Assembly: GCF_009695545.1 (NCBI RefSeq)
Contig: NZ_VUNS01000025.1
Location: forward strand, 1-64,000
DNA length: 64,000 nt
From: Victivallis lenta
GTDB lineage: Bacteria; Verrucomicrobiota; Lentisphaeria; Victivallales; Victivallaceae
Reading direction: 5' to 3'
Part shown: positions 1-7,262 of the stretch, piece after piece
Numbering within the stretch: position 1 is the first letter of the stretch
Layout of the letters: every line of letters begins with the position of its first letter
Notes under the pieces: model-generated
What the model was told of the DNA's origin: nothing
What the model saw: only the letters and a program-made list of their open reading frames with translations
Database searches by the model: none
Position numbers and translations under genes: made by a program

Positions 1-334
1 TTCGCTTTTTAGGACAGCTGATTTACAACAAAGGGGGGCTACTTTTGAGAATTGGTGTGAAATAGATGAAAATGAGGGGGCGTAATCAGAAAATTACGCC
101 ATTTTGAAAATTGTTAGGACAGGTGTGCGCTTTTTTATCAATTTTTTTCCATATCAGCTGTTTTTTATGTCAGAAAATTTTTTTCACCGCTGATTAATAA
201 GTGAAGAACAAAAGAGAATTTAATCGGAAGGAGGTGGTAGAACAATTAAAAGCACGATCGGGCTTCAATCGATCCGCCCAAAGAAGATCGGGAGTAGAAT
301 TGATCTTCAAAAATAAAAATTAAAGGTATTAACT
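1..334. other. AT-rich leader region of the integrated element, no gene
   Basis: No convincing open frame is present. The stretch is AT-rich, like the next 6 kb and unlike the rest of the window. It carries two copies of TTAGGACAG followed by CTG or GTG (near 9 and 114), an 8-bp hairpin (79-100), and just before the first gene an inverted GAAGATC/GATCTTC pair (283-308 region). These could be control sites for the gene at 335, but no consensus promoter is obvious. Confidence 0.4.
79..100. terminator. Small hairpin, possible terminator
   Basis: The arms GGCGTAAT (79-86) and ATTACGCC (93-100) pair perfectly across a 6-nt loop and are followed by ATTTTG. The stem is short and the T-run weak, so it may be a terminator of a gene lying left of the window or just a small operator. 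Confidence 0.35.
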
Positions 335-943
335 ATGAAAACTGTTAAAACAATTCTGGTACGTTCGTGCAAAACACCCGTTTTGCTGGGAATCGGCAAG
401 CAATCTGAAATCATTGAAACGGTGAAGGTGGAGAGAAAATTCGATTTTACTGCGTCTGATCCTGTCTCATGCGTGTTGGCAGGGAGTGATCGCTTCGGCT
501 CCAAATGTACGCTCGTCCTGCTGGAAGAAATTCCAGAGGATGAAAATCTGCGTATGATCGAACTCTCCTGTTGGGCTTCCACTGTTGTCAACACGTTGGT
601 TGATATGAACACAATTGACGACGCTTTGAAACCGGCATTTCTCAAGGAGTGCATTCATGATCTCATTTCTGAAGTGCAGGCATTGCGTGAAGCCGATGAA
701 GAAGCCAGAGAAACCCTGCGCCGATCCACTTCAAAATTGATTGTTCCGCTCAAAGATGCGCGGAACAAGTGCAACGATCCGGAAATTTGCGAGTTGATTG
801 ATCAGAAAATAAAAGAAGTGGAAAATGCAGCAGACAAGGATACTGCCAAGCAGATCGCCGATGCCGCCAAAGCGGATAACAGGATCAAACCGTTGTTGCC
901 CGACATCAGAAGAACAGCTCCGGCAGACAATCCGGCTGCCTAA
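335..943 (+). CDS. Hypothetical element-borne protein, 202 aa
   Basis: I do not recognise this protein. It has no signal peptide or membrane segment. The first 90 residues look like a mixed alpha/beta domain; residues 100-190 are highly charged and helical (many E, K, R, D), consistent with a coiled coil. The tail is rich in Ala and Pro. The start is ATG 335 with an AAAGG-type ribosome site about 9 nt upstream. A strong terminator at 1015-1057 makes it a single-gene unit, separate from the replication genes. Its AT-rich composition matches the mobile element. It could be an accessory or DNA-associated protein of the element, but nothing in the sequence fixes its job. Confidence 0.7.
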   Translation: MKTVKTILVRSCKTPVLLGIGKQSEIIETVKVERKFDFTASDPVSCVLAGSDRFGSKCTLVLLEEIPEDENLRMIELSCWASTVVNTLVDMNTIDDALKPAFLKECIHDLISEVQALREADEEARETLRRSTSKLIVPLKDARNKCNDPEICELIDQKIKEVENAADKDTAKQIADAAKADNRIKPLLPDIRRTAPADNPAA

Positions 944-1014
944 ACTGCAATCCTGCCTCCAAGAAGATCAGATGGTCCGACCAAGCCCGCATTGACAACA
1001 GGAAGTTATCCGAA

Positions 1015-1057
1015 GCATCCCGTTTTTCTCCAACCCGGAGAAGCGGGATGTTTTTTG
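1015..1057 (+). terminator. Rho-independent terminator after the 202-aa gene
   Basis: CATCCCG pairs with CGGGATG, with an inner TTCTCC/GGAGAA pairing, followed immediately by six T (1051-1056). This is a strong intrinsic terminator on the plus strand. Confidence 0.85.
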
Positions 1058-1270
1058 TCCGGAAACAACAGGAAATATTTGGTCCTATTCAGATCAAATA
1101 ACAAAATGATGAAAATTCCAACGCGTTGGGAAATTTCTACTTCACTTGCCGACTGATTGAAACGCCATTATTCCAGATAGCATACTCTTGGCGAAATGCA
1201 AATCATGCTCATCTCTCATTAGCCACAACGGTTCGCCTTTAGTACCGGAACATCCCGTTTTTGCATCCCC
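1058..1270. other. Intergenic stretch with a 12-bp perfect palindrome
   Basis: No gene is seen here. CCAACGCGTTGG at 1118-1129 is a perfect palindrome inside a larger imperfect dyad (GAAAATT on the left, GAAATTTC on the right). It lies about 150 bp upstream of the replication promoter, so it is a candidate operator for an element regulator. Confidence 0.45.
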
Positions 1271-1299
1271 TTGACATTTCACGCATCGCTGCTTATATT
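1271..1299 (+). promoter_or_regulatory. Sigma-70 promoter of the replication genes
   Basis: TTGACA (1271-1276), a 17-bp spacer and TATATT (1294-1299). Transcription should begin near 1306, giving a leader of about 200 nt before the HTH gene at 1503. It is the only good promoter seen upstream of the HTH/helicase pair. Confidence 0.8.
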
Positions 1300-1502
1300 A
1301 AGTTTTATCGAAGAAACAGAAGTATTCTTCCTATCAAAACAAGACATTGTTCTTGCGTGGCACCGTACACAGATATTGGCGTTCACGTTCTTTGCAACAA
1401 CAGCTTTATCCTGATTTAATCCGGATACACGAACCGTTAACAGCATGGTTCCGAGGAATCGTGCGCGGGGATACCGGTTAATATTTTATTTAAGGAGGCA
1501 TT

Positions 1503-1730
1503 ATGCCCCAAAGAAACTCAAGAATGGTTTGCCCCGACTGGGCAAAGAGAGAACTGTATGGAGAACCGTACATTACCCGGCAGGAAGTATGCGACTACCT
1601 CGGCATCAGCATTTCAACATTGATGAAACTGCGGAAAAACGGCCTGCCTACTTATCAAGTCGGCGGTCAAAAGAGATTCCGGCTTTCAGATGTAAATGAA
1701 TTTATCAAACAAAACTATCTCGGAGAGTAA
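1503..1730 (+). CDS. Excisionase/AlpA-like helix-turn-helix protein, 75 aa
   Basis: A small winged-helix DNA-binding protein of the HTH_17 (excisionase/MerR-like) type. The stretch from YITRQEVCDYL through GISISTLMKLRK to QKRFRLSDVNEFI (residues about 23-68) has the usual pattern: helix, turn with GIS, recognition helix, wing, then a closing helix beginning with a D. AAGGAGG sits 5 nt before ATG 1503, which fixes the start over the longer overlapping frame. It is the first gene after the promoter at 1271 and lies 4 nt upstream of the helicase gene. In phages and integrative elements such proteins act as excisionase (Xis) or as activator of excision and replication; the choice here is inference. 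Confidence 0.85.
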   Translation: MPQRNSRMVCPDWAKRELYGEPYITRQEVCDYLGISISTLMKLRKNGLPTYQVGGQKRFRLSDVNEFIKQNYLGE

Positions 1731-1734
1731 GAAA

Positions 1735-4068
1735 ATGGAAAATGTGAAAACAGATAAAAAAGTAACCGGGGCGGTATTCCCCGGCTATATGATCGATGAT
1801 TTTGAGTATGTTTCATCTATCAGTAATATACACCCTAATTCATTAACTTGCAACGAAATCAAAATCAGTACCGTTCAAACCGGAATGGACCATTTCACAC
1901 CGACTGCACCAACTGTCGATGAAACAGAAGAGTGGGCCCGAAGAGACTTACAGAATTCCGGAATCGACTGGAATGAATTTTGTTCCTTTGGCGGCAAATT
2001 GATTACTTCGGAAGCAGAGTTCCATGAGTATCTTGATTATGAACCGAGCTGTTTGGATGGCAAAGCAGTCGGATGGCTGTTGCCTTTCTATAATCCCAAG
2101 AATGGAGAAGAACTCATCGGAGCGGATGGAATGCCGTATTTCCGAATCCGAATGCGATATCCGGCACAAACCTCCGGCGAGAAGCCCGCAAAGTACCTGA
2201 GCCGCAAAAATGCGGGACAGCACGCTTTTATTCTTGCAACAGTTCACAAACAGTTGGCACATGATCCCAAAGCACCGCTGATCCTGACCGAAGGAGAAAA
2301 GAAAGCATGGTGTGCAACTAATCACGGCATGCCGACCATTGGACTTACGGGCAACTTCGGCTGGTCGCTTTCCGGTACGAAAGAACTTCTGCCTGAATTG
2401 GTGGAATATCTTAATAAAGAGCGTCCTGTTTACGTCATCTGGGACAGCGATGCGCGTAACAACCGCATGTTTCAATCGTCAACCCGTCAGCTTGCAACCG
2501 CACTCCAACCGCACGGATGCACGTTAAAAGAGATCATCCTTCCGGCACTGCCGAAGAATAAAAAGACCGGGCTTGATGACTATATCATGCAGTTGAACCC
2601 TGCCAACTTGTTTGAATCCATTGCCTCGCAAAGCAAGATAGCAGAACCGGATAAACGCAGTATCACCAGCAAAGCCAACGGAGCACTTGGCGGTCGTCTG
2701 GTGGTCACCAAAGACATTGCGGACGAGATCGCCAGAGAGTGGCTCGATGATAAGGGTAGAAAACTTCTCGCTTATTACAGGGGGAGCTTCTACGAATACA
2801 AGCGTGGTCTTTACACCCGATGTGCCGATGAGGATATGGATGCAAAGATCATGAGTCTCCTGCGTAAAAAAGCTCCGGAAAATGCAACCCCCAACATGCT
2901 GAAATCGGTCAAACTGAATTTCACCTCGACAGAACTTTTCTACATCAGCAGCAGAGCAGAAATCCCCTGTGATCGTGATACGGGAGCGTCTCTGCCGCAG
3001 ATCATCCATCTGCAAAACGGCTACTGGTTCGCAGATCAGATCATTCAGGAGATCAGAGACGGGAAATCTCCGGCATCTTCGTTTAAAGCCAATACTCCGG
3101 AAATTTTTGACCAGCTTATTCTGCCTGTGGAATACAAAGCCGATGCCGATTGCCCCAAATTCAAAAAATATCTGGAAGAGGCACTGCCTGATCCGGAAAT
3201 CCGCCACATGCTGCAATGTCTGATGGGGCTGTCATTGATTCCCGACACGTCGCGCAATGTGATCTTCTTTCTCTATGGCGAAGGCGGTTGCGGCAAGAGT
3301 GTATTCATTGAAGTATTGCGCAATCTGGTCGGTGTTGAGAACTGCTGTTGTGTACCGCTGGCAAGATTTACTGACCGTTTCCGGTGCATCGATCTTACAA
3401 AGTCACTGTTGAACATCATTGGCGACATGCCGACCGATGACGGTACTACCGCACCGCACAATATTGAAGGCATGATGAAAGATGCCGCTGACGGCGGTTC
3501 GATTCCGGTAGAGGAAAAGTTCAAAACACCGTATACGGCAAAAGTGACAGCAAGAAGCATATTTGCCACCAATTCACTGCCTCATTTTACCGATCGCACA
3601 CAGGCATTACAGGATCGGTTGCGCATCATTCCCTTTATGCAGCGGTTCCGAGGAACAAAAACAGAAAATCCGCATCTGCGTGACGAACTGATCCGGGAAG
3701 AACCCTCCGGCATATTCAATTTTGCTTTACAGGGGCTTGCAGAATTGAGTAATCATAGAACATTTCCCGAACCGGAGGTTTGCAAAAAGATCAAGATGGA
3801 GCATTTCGACAGTTGCATTACGGAACGTGCCTTCATCAAGAGCCATGTGGAGCGTGCAAAGGAGGATTATGTTTTCAAGTGTGACCTCTACCGGGCATTC
3901 AAGGCTGTCTGTCAGGATGAAGGACGGCGACCGGTATCTGCCATGAAATTTGCCGAAGAGCTTGCACGCTGTTTCCCGGAATTACGGGAGGAATACATTT
4001 CTGTGCCGCCACGCAAGGCAATCGGCTGGCGTGGTATCCGTCTGGTTTCAGAGCGAGACGGAGAATAA
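1735..4068 (+). CDS. P4-type primase / SF3 helicase replication protein, 777 aa
   Basis: Initiator-type replication protein of the phage/plasmid P4 class. The N-terminal half carries a Toprim-like DUF3854 module: LTEGEKKAW near residue 184, VIWDSDA near 235 and TGLDDYI near 278, the acidic residues expected to bind metal. The middle has a D5-N-like region; the C-terminal half is a superfamily 3 helicase with Walker A GEGGCGKS (residues 515-522), a GDMPTDD segment, the IFATNSLP sensor and a DRLRIIPF arginine stretch. I chose ATG 1735 over an in-frame ATG 39 nt upstream because GGAGAG lies 7 nt before it and the longer start would overlap the HTH gene. It is translationally close to that gene and is followed by a polymerase, so the pair forms a replication module. 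Confidence 0.92.
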   Translation: MENVKTDKKVTGAVFPGYMIDDFEYVSSISNIHPNSLTCNEIKISTVQTGMDHFTPTAPTVDETEEWARRDLQNSGIDWNEFCSFGGKLITSEAEFHEYLDYEPSCLDGKAVGWLLPFYNPKNGEELIGADGMPYFRIRMRYPAQTSGEKPAKYLSRKNAGQHAFILATVHKQLAHDPKAPLILTEGEKKAWCATNHGMPTIGLTGNFGWSLSGTKELLPELVEYLNKERPVYVIWDSDARNNRMFQSSTRQLATALQPHGCTLKEIILPALPKNKKTGLDDYIMQLNPANLFESIASQSKIAEPDKRSITSKANGALGGRLVVTKDIADEIAREWLDDKGRKLLAYYRGSFYEYKRGLYTRCADEDMDAKIMSLLRKKAPENATPNMLKSVKLNFTSTELFYISSRAEIPCDRDTGASLPQIIHLQNGYWFADQIIQEIRDGKSPASSFKANTPEIFDQLILPVEYKADADCPKFKKYLEEALPDPEIRHMLQCLMGLSLIPDTSRNVIFFLYGEGGCGKSVFIEVLRNLVGVENCCCVPLARFTDRFRCIDLTKSLLNIIGDMPTDDGTTAPHNIEGMMKDAADGGSIPVEEKFKTPYTAKVTARSIFATNSLPHFTDRTQALQDRLRIIPFMQRFRGTKTENPHLRDELIREEPSGIFNFALQGLAELSNHRTFPEPEVCKKIKMEHFDSCITERAFIKSHVERAKEDYVFKCDLYRAFKAVCQDEGRRPVSAMKFAEELARCFPELREEYISVPPRKAIGWRGIRLVSERDGE

Positions 4069-4093
4069 AGAAAAAAATAAAAATTTCAAACTG

Positions 4094-4156
4094 CTATTAA
4101 GTGTAGAATAACCTAATCTGCAAAATACATAATATTAGGTTATTCTATCTTAATAG
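4094..4156. repeat. 63-bp AT-rich interrupted palindrome between helicase and polymerase
   Basis: The outer arms CTATTAA (4094-4100) and TTAATAG (4150-4156) and inner arms TAGAATAACCTAAT (4104-4117) and ATTAGGTTATTCTA (4134-4147) pair perfectly, 21 bp in all, with 3- and 2-nt bulges and a 16-nt loop. The flanks are extremely AT-rich. It may be a replication origin, a regulatory operator, or an attenuator between the two genes. The absence of a T-run directly after it argues against a simple terminator. Confidence 0.8.
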
Positions 4157-4202
4157 GGAATTATAAAATTTAAAATTTTTTATACTAAAGGCTCTATTTA
4201 TT

Positions 4203-6164
4203 ATGCTTCCATTACTGCCCCTTGATTTCGAGACCTATTATTCCGACAGTTACAATCTCAATAACTCCACCTCTTATCAGGAGTACATTCTTTCACCCCA
4301 GTTTAAGATTCATGGACTGGCAGTGTACTATCCTGACGGTAAAAGAGAGTTCCGCCGTGATGCCGATGTGTTGCTTCATGAGTTGCAAAGTGTTTACGGC
4401 AACAATCTGGAAAATGTCTGTATCATCATGCACAATGCCATGTTTGATGCCGCTATCCTTAAATACAAGTTCAACATCATTCCCCCATGTATTTACGATA
4501 CCATGCTGATGGCAAAGTATCTTTACGGTGTCGATGTGAAAGTAAGCTTAAAAGAGCTTGCGGAACGCTGTCATTTGCCCGCAAAGCTCGACCTTGAGTT
4601 CTCCAAAGGTAAACGTGAGCTCACAGCAGCAGAGTTTGCGGAACTCCGTACCTATGCGATCAACGATGTCGTCATCACTCGTGAACTCTATGGCCATATT
4701 GTTCCAAAGATATTACCGGAGGAGTTGGAGATCATCAATCATACCGTACAATGTTTCCTGCGTGATGCAGTAAAGATCAACAAAGAACTGCTCCAACTGG
4801 CCCGCCATGAACTTTGTACCCAACTGATCAATGAATTGGGGGAAATACATCCCGAAGAAGTTTCGAGTGATCGTCAGTTTGCTCAACTGCTTTCCGGTGC
4901 ATTGGCTGAAACCAATCGTGCTCTTGCGATGAAACCGGGTAAAAACGGAATGATCCCGGCTATTTCAAAGAATGACCCTGAAATGCAGAACATGCTCTCC
5001 GATCCCGACCCGCTTGTCCGTGAACTTGTCAAAGCAAGGTTGCTGGTGAAATCAAAAGCACAATTGCAGTCACGTATCAATTACCTCATCGGTACGGCAA
5101 ATCTGACGGGCGGTACATTGCCGGTGTTTCTCAAGTATCATCATGCGCAAACCGGACGTTTTGCAGGAGGCAACGGTCTTAACTTGCAGAATCTTCCTGT
5201 TCCCGGACGCTCGCCGGTTCAAATCCTCAATGATACGGCACGGAAGATCAGGCAAGCCATTCATGCACCGGCAGGATACGTTTTTGTCGCCGTGGATGCG
5301 GCACAGATCGAAGCGCGTGTGCTTGCGTGGCTGACTGGCGAAGAAACACTGAACACCGCCTTTGCCGCAGGGAAAGATATTTATTCCGAATTTGCCACCG
5401 ATGTTTTCCATGAACCTGCCGGACATCCCCGTGACAGCACTCCTGCTGAACAGCGAAAGGGCTTATTGCGCAAGATCGGTAAAACAGCCATCCTCGGTTT
5501 GGGATACAATATGGGAGTGGAGCGTTTCGCGGAACAATTGAAAAGTTTCATCGCCAGCAGCGAATTGTGCCGTTCAGAGCGCGAGCTTGCCGCCCTTGCC
5601 TATAAGATCGTCCACTCTTATCGAGCAAAATACAACAACATCTCCACATTTTGGAATCGGCTGGAAAAAGCATTCAGGGAAAGCATCTGCAAACAACAGC
5701 ATGTTCGGATCGGAATGCTTGAGATCTCTTCCAATAGCGAAGCAACATGGTTGCAACTCGCTTCCAGACGTGAGCTGATCTATCGTGACTGCGAAATACG
5801 TCCCTCTGAATTCCAAGAAATCACCTTTTACAACACTTCCGGAGAATGTGAATCAAGAATCATCGAACAACAATCGATACAATACCGTAACAGCACCTCT
5901 TTGTACGGTGGGAAGCTGACTGAAAATGTCGTTCAGGCTATAGCCCGTGATCTGCTGGTCAGGGTGATTCTGGAATGCGAGAAAGCTGGTATTCCGATTG
6001 TCCTTCACATTCACGACGAGGTGATTGCCTGTGTTCCTGAAGTTCAGGCCGAGCAAGCTATGGAAAAAATGATTCAAATATGGAGAACGGTTCCCCAATG
6101 GGCTGAAGGATTGGTCCTTGACGCCGAAGGAGTCATCGGAACCAATCTTGCCGAGCTGAAGTAA
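4203..6164 (+). CDS. Family A DNA polymerase with 3'-5' exonuclease, phage-type, 653 aa
   Basis: Replicative-style DNA polymerase I homolog without a 5' nuclease domain. The N-terminal DEDD exonuclease keeps its acidic residues: LDFET (residues 7-11), HNAMFDAA near 77-84 and YAINDVV near 151. The polymerase domain has TGRFAGGNGLNLQNLP (317-332), motif A VAVDAAQIEARV with Asp365, motif B RKIGKTAILGLGYNMG near 423, and motif C HIHDEV near 613. All catalytic residues appear present, so it should be active. Length and layout match polymerases of phages and phage-like elements rather than the host repair enzyme (about 900 aa). ATG 4203 has an AAAGG site about 11 nt upstream, and a strong terminator follows the stop. 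Confidence 0.93.
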   Translation: MLPLLPLDFETYYSDSYNLNNSTSYQEYILSPQFKIHGLAVYYPDGKREFRRDADVLLHELQSVYGNNLENVCIIMHNAMFDAAILKYKFNIIPPCIYDTMLMAKYLYGVDVKVSLKELAERCHLPAKLDLEFSKGKRELTAAEFAELRTYAINDVVITRELYGHIVPKILPEELEIINHTVQCFLRDAVKINKELLQLARHELCTQLINELGEIHPEEVSSDRQFAQLLSGALAETNRALAMKPGKNGMIPAISKNDPEMQNMLSDPDPLVRELVKARLLVKSKAQLQSRINYLIGTANLTGGTLPVFLKYHHAQTGRFAGGNGLNLQNLPVPGRSPVQILNDTARKIRQAIHAPAGYVFVAVDAAQIEARVLAWLTGEETLNTAFAAGKDIYSEFATDVFHEPAGHPRDSTPAEQRKGLLRKIGKTAILGLGYNMGVERFAEQLKSFIASSELCRSERELAALAYKIVHSYRAKYNNISTFWNRLEKAFRESICKQQHVRIGMLEISSNSEATWLQLASRRELIYRDCEIRPSEFQEITFYNTSGECESRIIEQQSIQYRNSTSLYGGKLTENVVQAIARDLLVRVILECEKAGIPIVLHIHDEVIACVPEVQAEQAMEKMIQIWRTVPQWAEGLVLDAEGVIGTNLAELK

Positions 6165-6170
6165 TCTCCG

Positions 6171-6223
6171 TTCCCCCATGTATTCATGATTTCAGCAGAA
6201 TGTGAAACATGGGGGAATTTTTT
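6171..6223 (+). terminator. Strong terminator after the DNA polymerase gene
   Basis: TTCCCCCATGT (6171-6181) pairs perfectly with ACATGGGGGAA (6207-6217), followed by six T. It begins 7 nt after the stop codon and closes the replication operon. Confidence 0.9.
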
Positions 6224-6311
6224 CTGACCTTTAAGCGGGGAATCCAATACCGAAGATTGCACAGATACCAATTCCTGTAATCTGTAAAGTTTTTCAATTC
6301 GTCAGCATTAC

Positions 6312-6342
6312 AAGAGCCCCTCAAGTGATTTGAAAGGCTCTT
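6312..6342. terminator. Hairpin, possible second terminator
   Basis: AAGAGCC (6312-6318) pairs with GGCTCTT (6336-6342), with an inner TCAA/TTGA pairing. A weak T-rich stretch follows. It could be a backup terminator or a regulatory hairpin. Confidence 0.5.
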
Positions 6343-6764
6343 TACCCACAATTATTCTTTTTGAACACTCTGCATGGCACGGAACTCTTCCTGAATTACT
6401 TCACTCTACTGCAAAGTGTTCCATCCTATGCAATAACAGGCCAATCTGTTTCTTCATGTTGACATCAAATACCCATTCACTTCTTAATCGACAGAGTGGA
6501 CATATTCGATTAACTGAAAATGATACGATCATTGCCAAAATCAAAACTTGAATATACAGAGAAACGATAATATACCAAGTTGAAATAACATGAACAATTC
6601 AGCTGGTGTATAAAAGTCTATTTTTCCGTAATTGTCATTGGGTACACATCATTTTTCCTTTTATTGAATGAATGGAGACGTTCGATTAGCTAAAGAAAAG
6701 AGGGAAAAAGTTGAATGCTCAGGGTTGAATTGGACTTAAGCAGGGATAGATTATAACGAGTTTG
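6343..6764. other. Gene-free right arm of the element
   Basis: AT-rich stretch of about 420 bp. Only short open frames occur, without ribosome sites or recognisable products. I see no gene, tRNA or transposon end. It looks like the non-coding right arm of the integrated element. Confidence 0.5.
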
Positions 6765-6791
6765 TGGTACCACGTGGTACACATTTGGTAC
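6765..6791. repeat. Three helically phased TGGTAC repeats
   Basis: TGGTAC occurs at 6765-6770, 6775-6780 and 6786-6791, that is every 10-11 bp, on one face of the helix. The first two also form the palindrome GTGGTACCAC. Such phased direct repeats near an attachment site are typical of excisionase or integrase arm-binding sites; this role is inferred. Confidence 0.55.
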
Positions 6792-6852
6792 ACAAACGGC
6801 AGGGTGAACGAGATTTTTGACGTTGATTTGAGCTCTCAAAAGGCCGAATGGT

Positions 6853-6877
6853 GTACCCGGTCCTCTCCCGGGTACCA
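6853..6877. other. Hairpin resembling a tRNA 3' end: probable attachment site
   Basis: GTACCCGG (6853-6860) pairs with CCGGGTAC (6868-6875). The segment GTCCTCTCCCGGGTACCA (6860-6877) reads like the 3' end of a tRNA (end of the T arm, acceptor strand, then ACCA), but no complete tRNA precedes it. GC content rises sharply to the right. This is what the right attachment site of an element integrated into the 3' end of a tRNA gene would look like, the intact tRNA being expected left of the window. It could instead be a chance terminator-like hairpin, since CATTTTT follows. Confidence 0.4.
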
Positions 6878-7084
6878 TTTTTATGCCCGAAAACGCCCTT
6901 TGAGGTGCCACTGAGTACCGTTCGAAAATTTTTCATTCCCCGTTTGGATTTCTTTCGGTTTCAGGCTGTATCGGAATTTACCGGCACATTTCAAGGGGAG
7001 GCTGAAATGTGCAAGGCACTTCGATCGAGATTGCCCGGAGACTGGGTCCTGCGGGTCGTGATTGGCGCTTGACGGATTCTGGCA

Positions 7085-7121
7085 AATCGGCTTTTCCTGA
7101 TTATCCGGCCGATTGTTTTTT
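7085..7121 (+). terminator. Terminator upstream of the sugar regulator
   Basis: AATCGGC (7085-7091) pairs with GCCGATT (7108-7114), followed by GTTTTTT. No gene is seen just upstream in the host-like DNA (6880-7080), so it may once have ended the locus interrupted by the element. Confidence 0.6.
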
Positions 7122-7142
7122 GAGAAAAATTCAGCTTCCCTC

Positions 7143-7171
7143 TTGACATTTTCTTTTCGGTTTGGTATAAT
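7143..7171 (+). promoter_or_regulatory. Consensus sigma-70 promoter of the GntR/LacI hybrid operon
   Basis: TTGACA (7143-7148), a 17-bp spacer and TATAAT (7166-7171): a perfect consensus. Transcription should start near 7178, inside the first operator. Confidence 0.92.
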
Positions 7172-7176
7172 ATATT

Positions 7177-7187
7177 TAGTCTGACTA
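7177..7187. promoter_or_regulatory. Operator O1 (TAGTCtGACTA)
   Basis: Perfect 11-bp dyad around a single central base, covering the predicted transcription start. The 17-bp context (7174-7190) recurs at 7234-7250 with only the central base changed. The GT-n3-AC core suits a GntR-type winged helix. Binding here would block RNA polymerase. Confidence 0.8.
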
Positions 7188-7236
7188 GATTTCATTTCCC
7201 GTTCGATTATGCGGCGGGAATTGCGCAAACTACATT

Positions 7237-7247
7237 TAGTCCGACTA
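7237..7247. promoter_or_regulatory. Operator O2 (TAGTCcGACTA)
   Basis: Second copy of the 17-bp operator context (7234-7250), identical to O1 except the centre. The centres are 60 bp apart, close to six helical turns, so one regulator tetramer could bridge both by looping. It lies directly before the ribosome site of the regulator gene. Confidence 0.8.
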
Positions 7248-7262
7248 GATAAAGGTGGAATA

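Noticed and set aside
1445-1699. 84-codon frame overlapping the HTH gene
   Set aside because: No ribosome site; out of frame with the clear HTH_17 gene that has AAGGAGG.
6765-6791. TGGTAC repeats as a CRISPR array
   Set aside because: The repeats are only 6 bp with 4-5 bp between them; no spacers or cas genes.
6853-6877. Complete tRNA gene
   Set aside because: Only a 3'-end-like string is present; no D arm or anticodon arm precedes it and the T loop is abnormal.
6690-6936. Short minus-strand frames around the attachment-like hairpin
   Set aside because: The peptides resemble the spurious translations of tRNA-like DNA and have no ribosome site.
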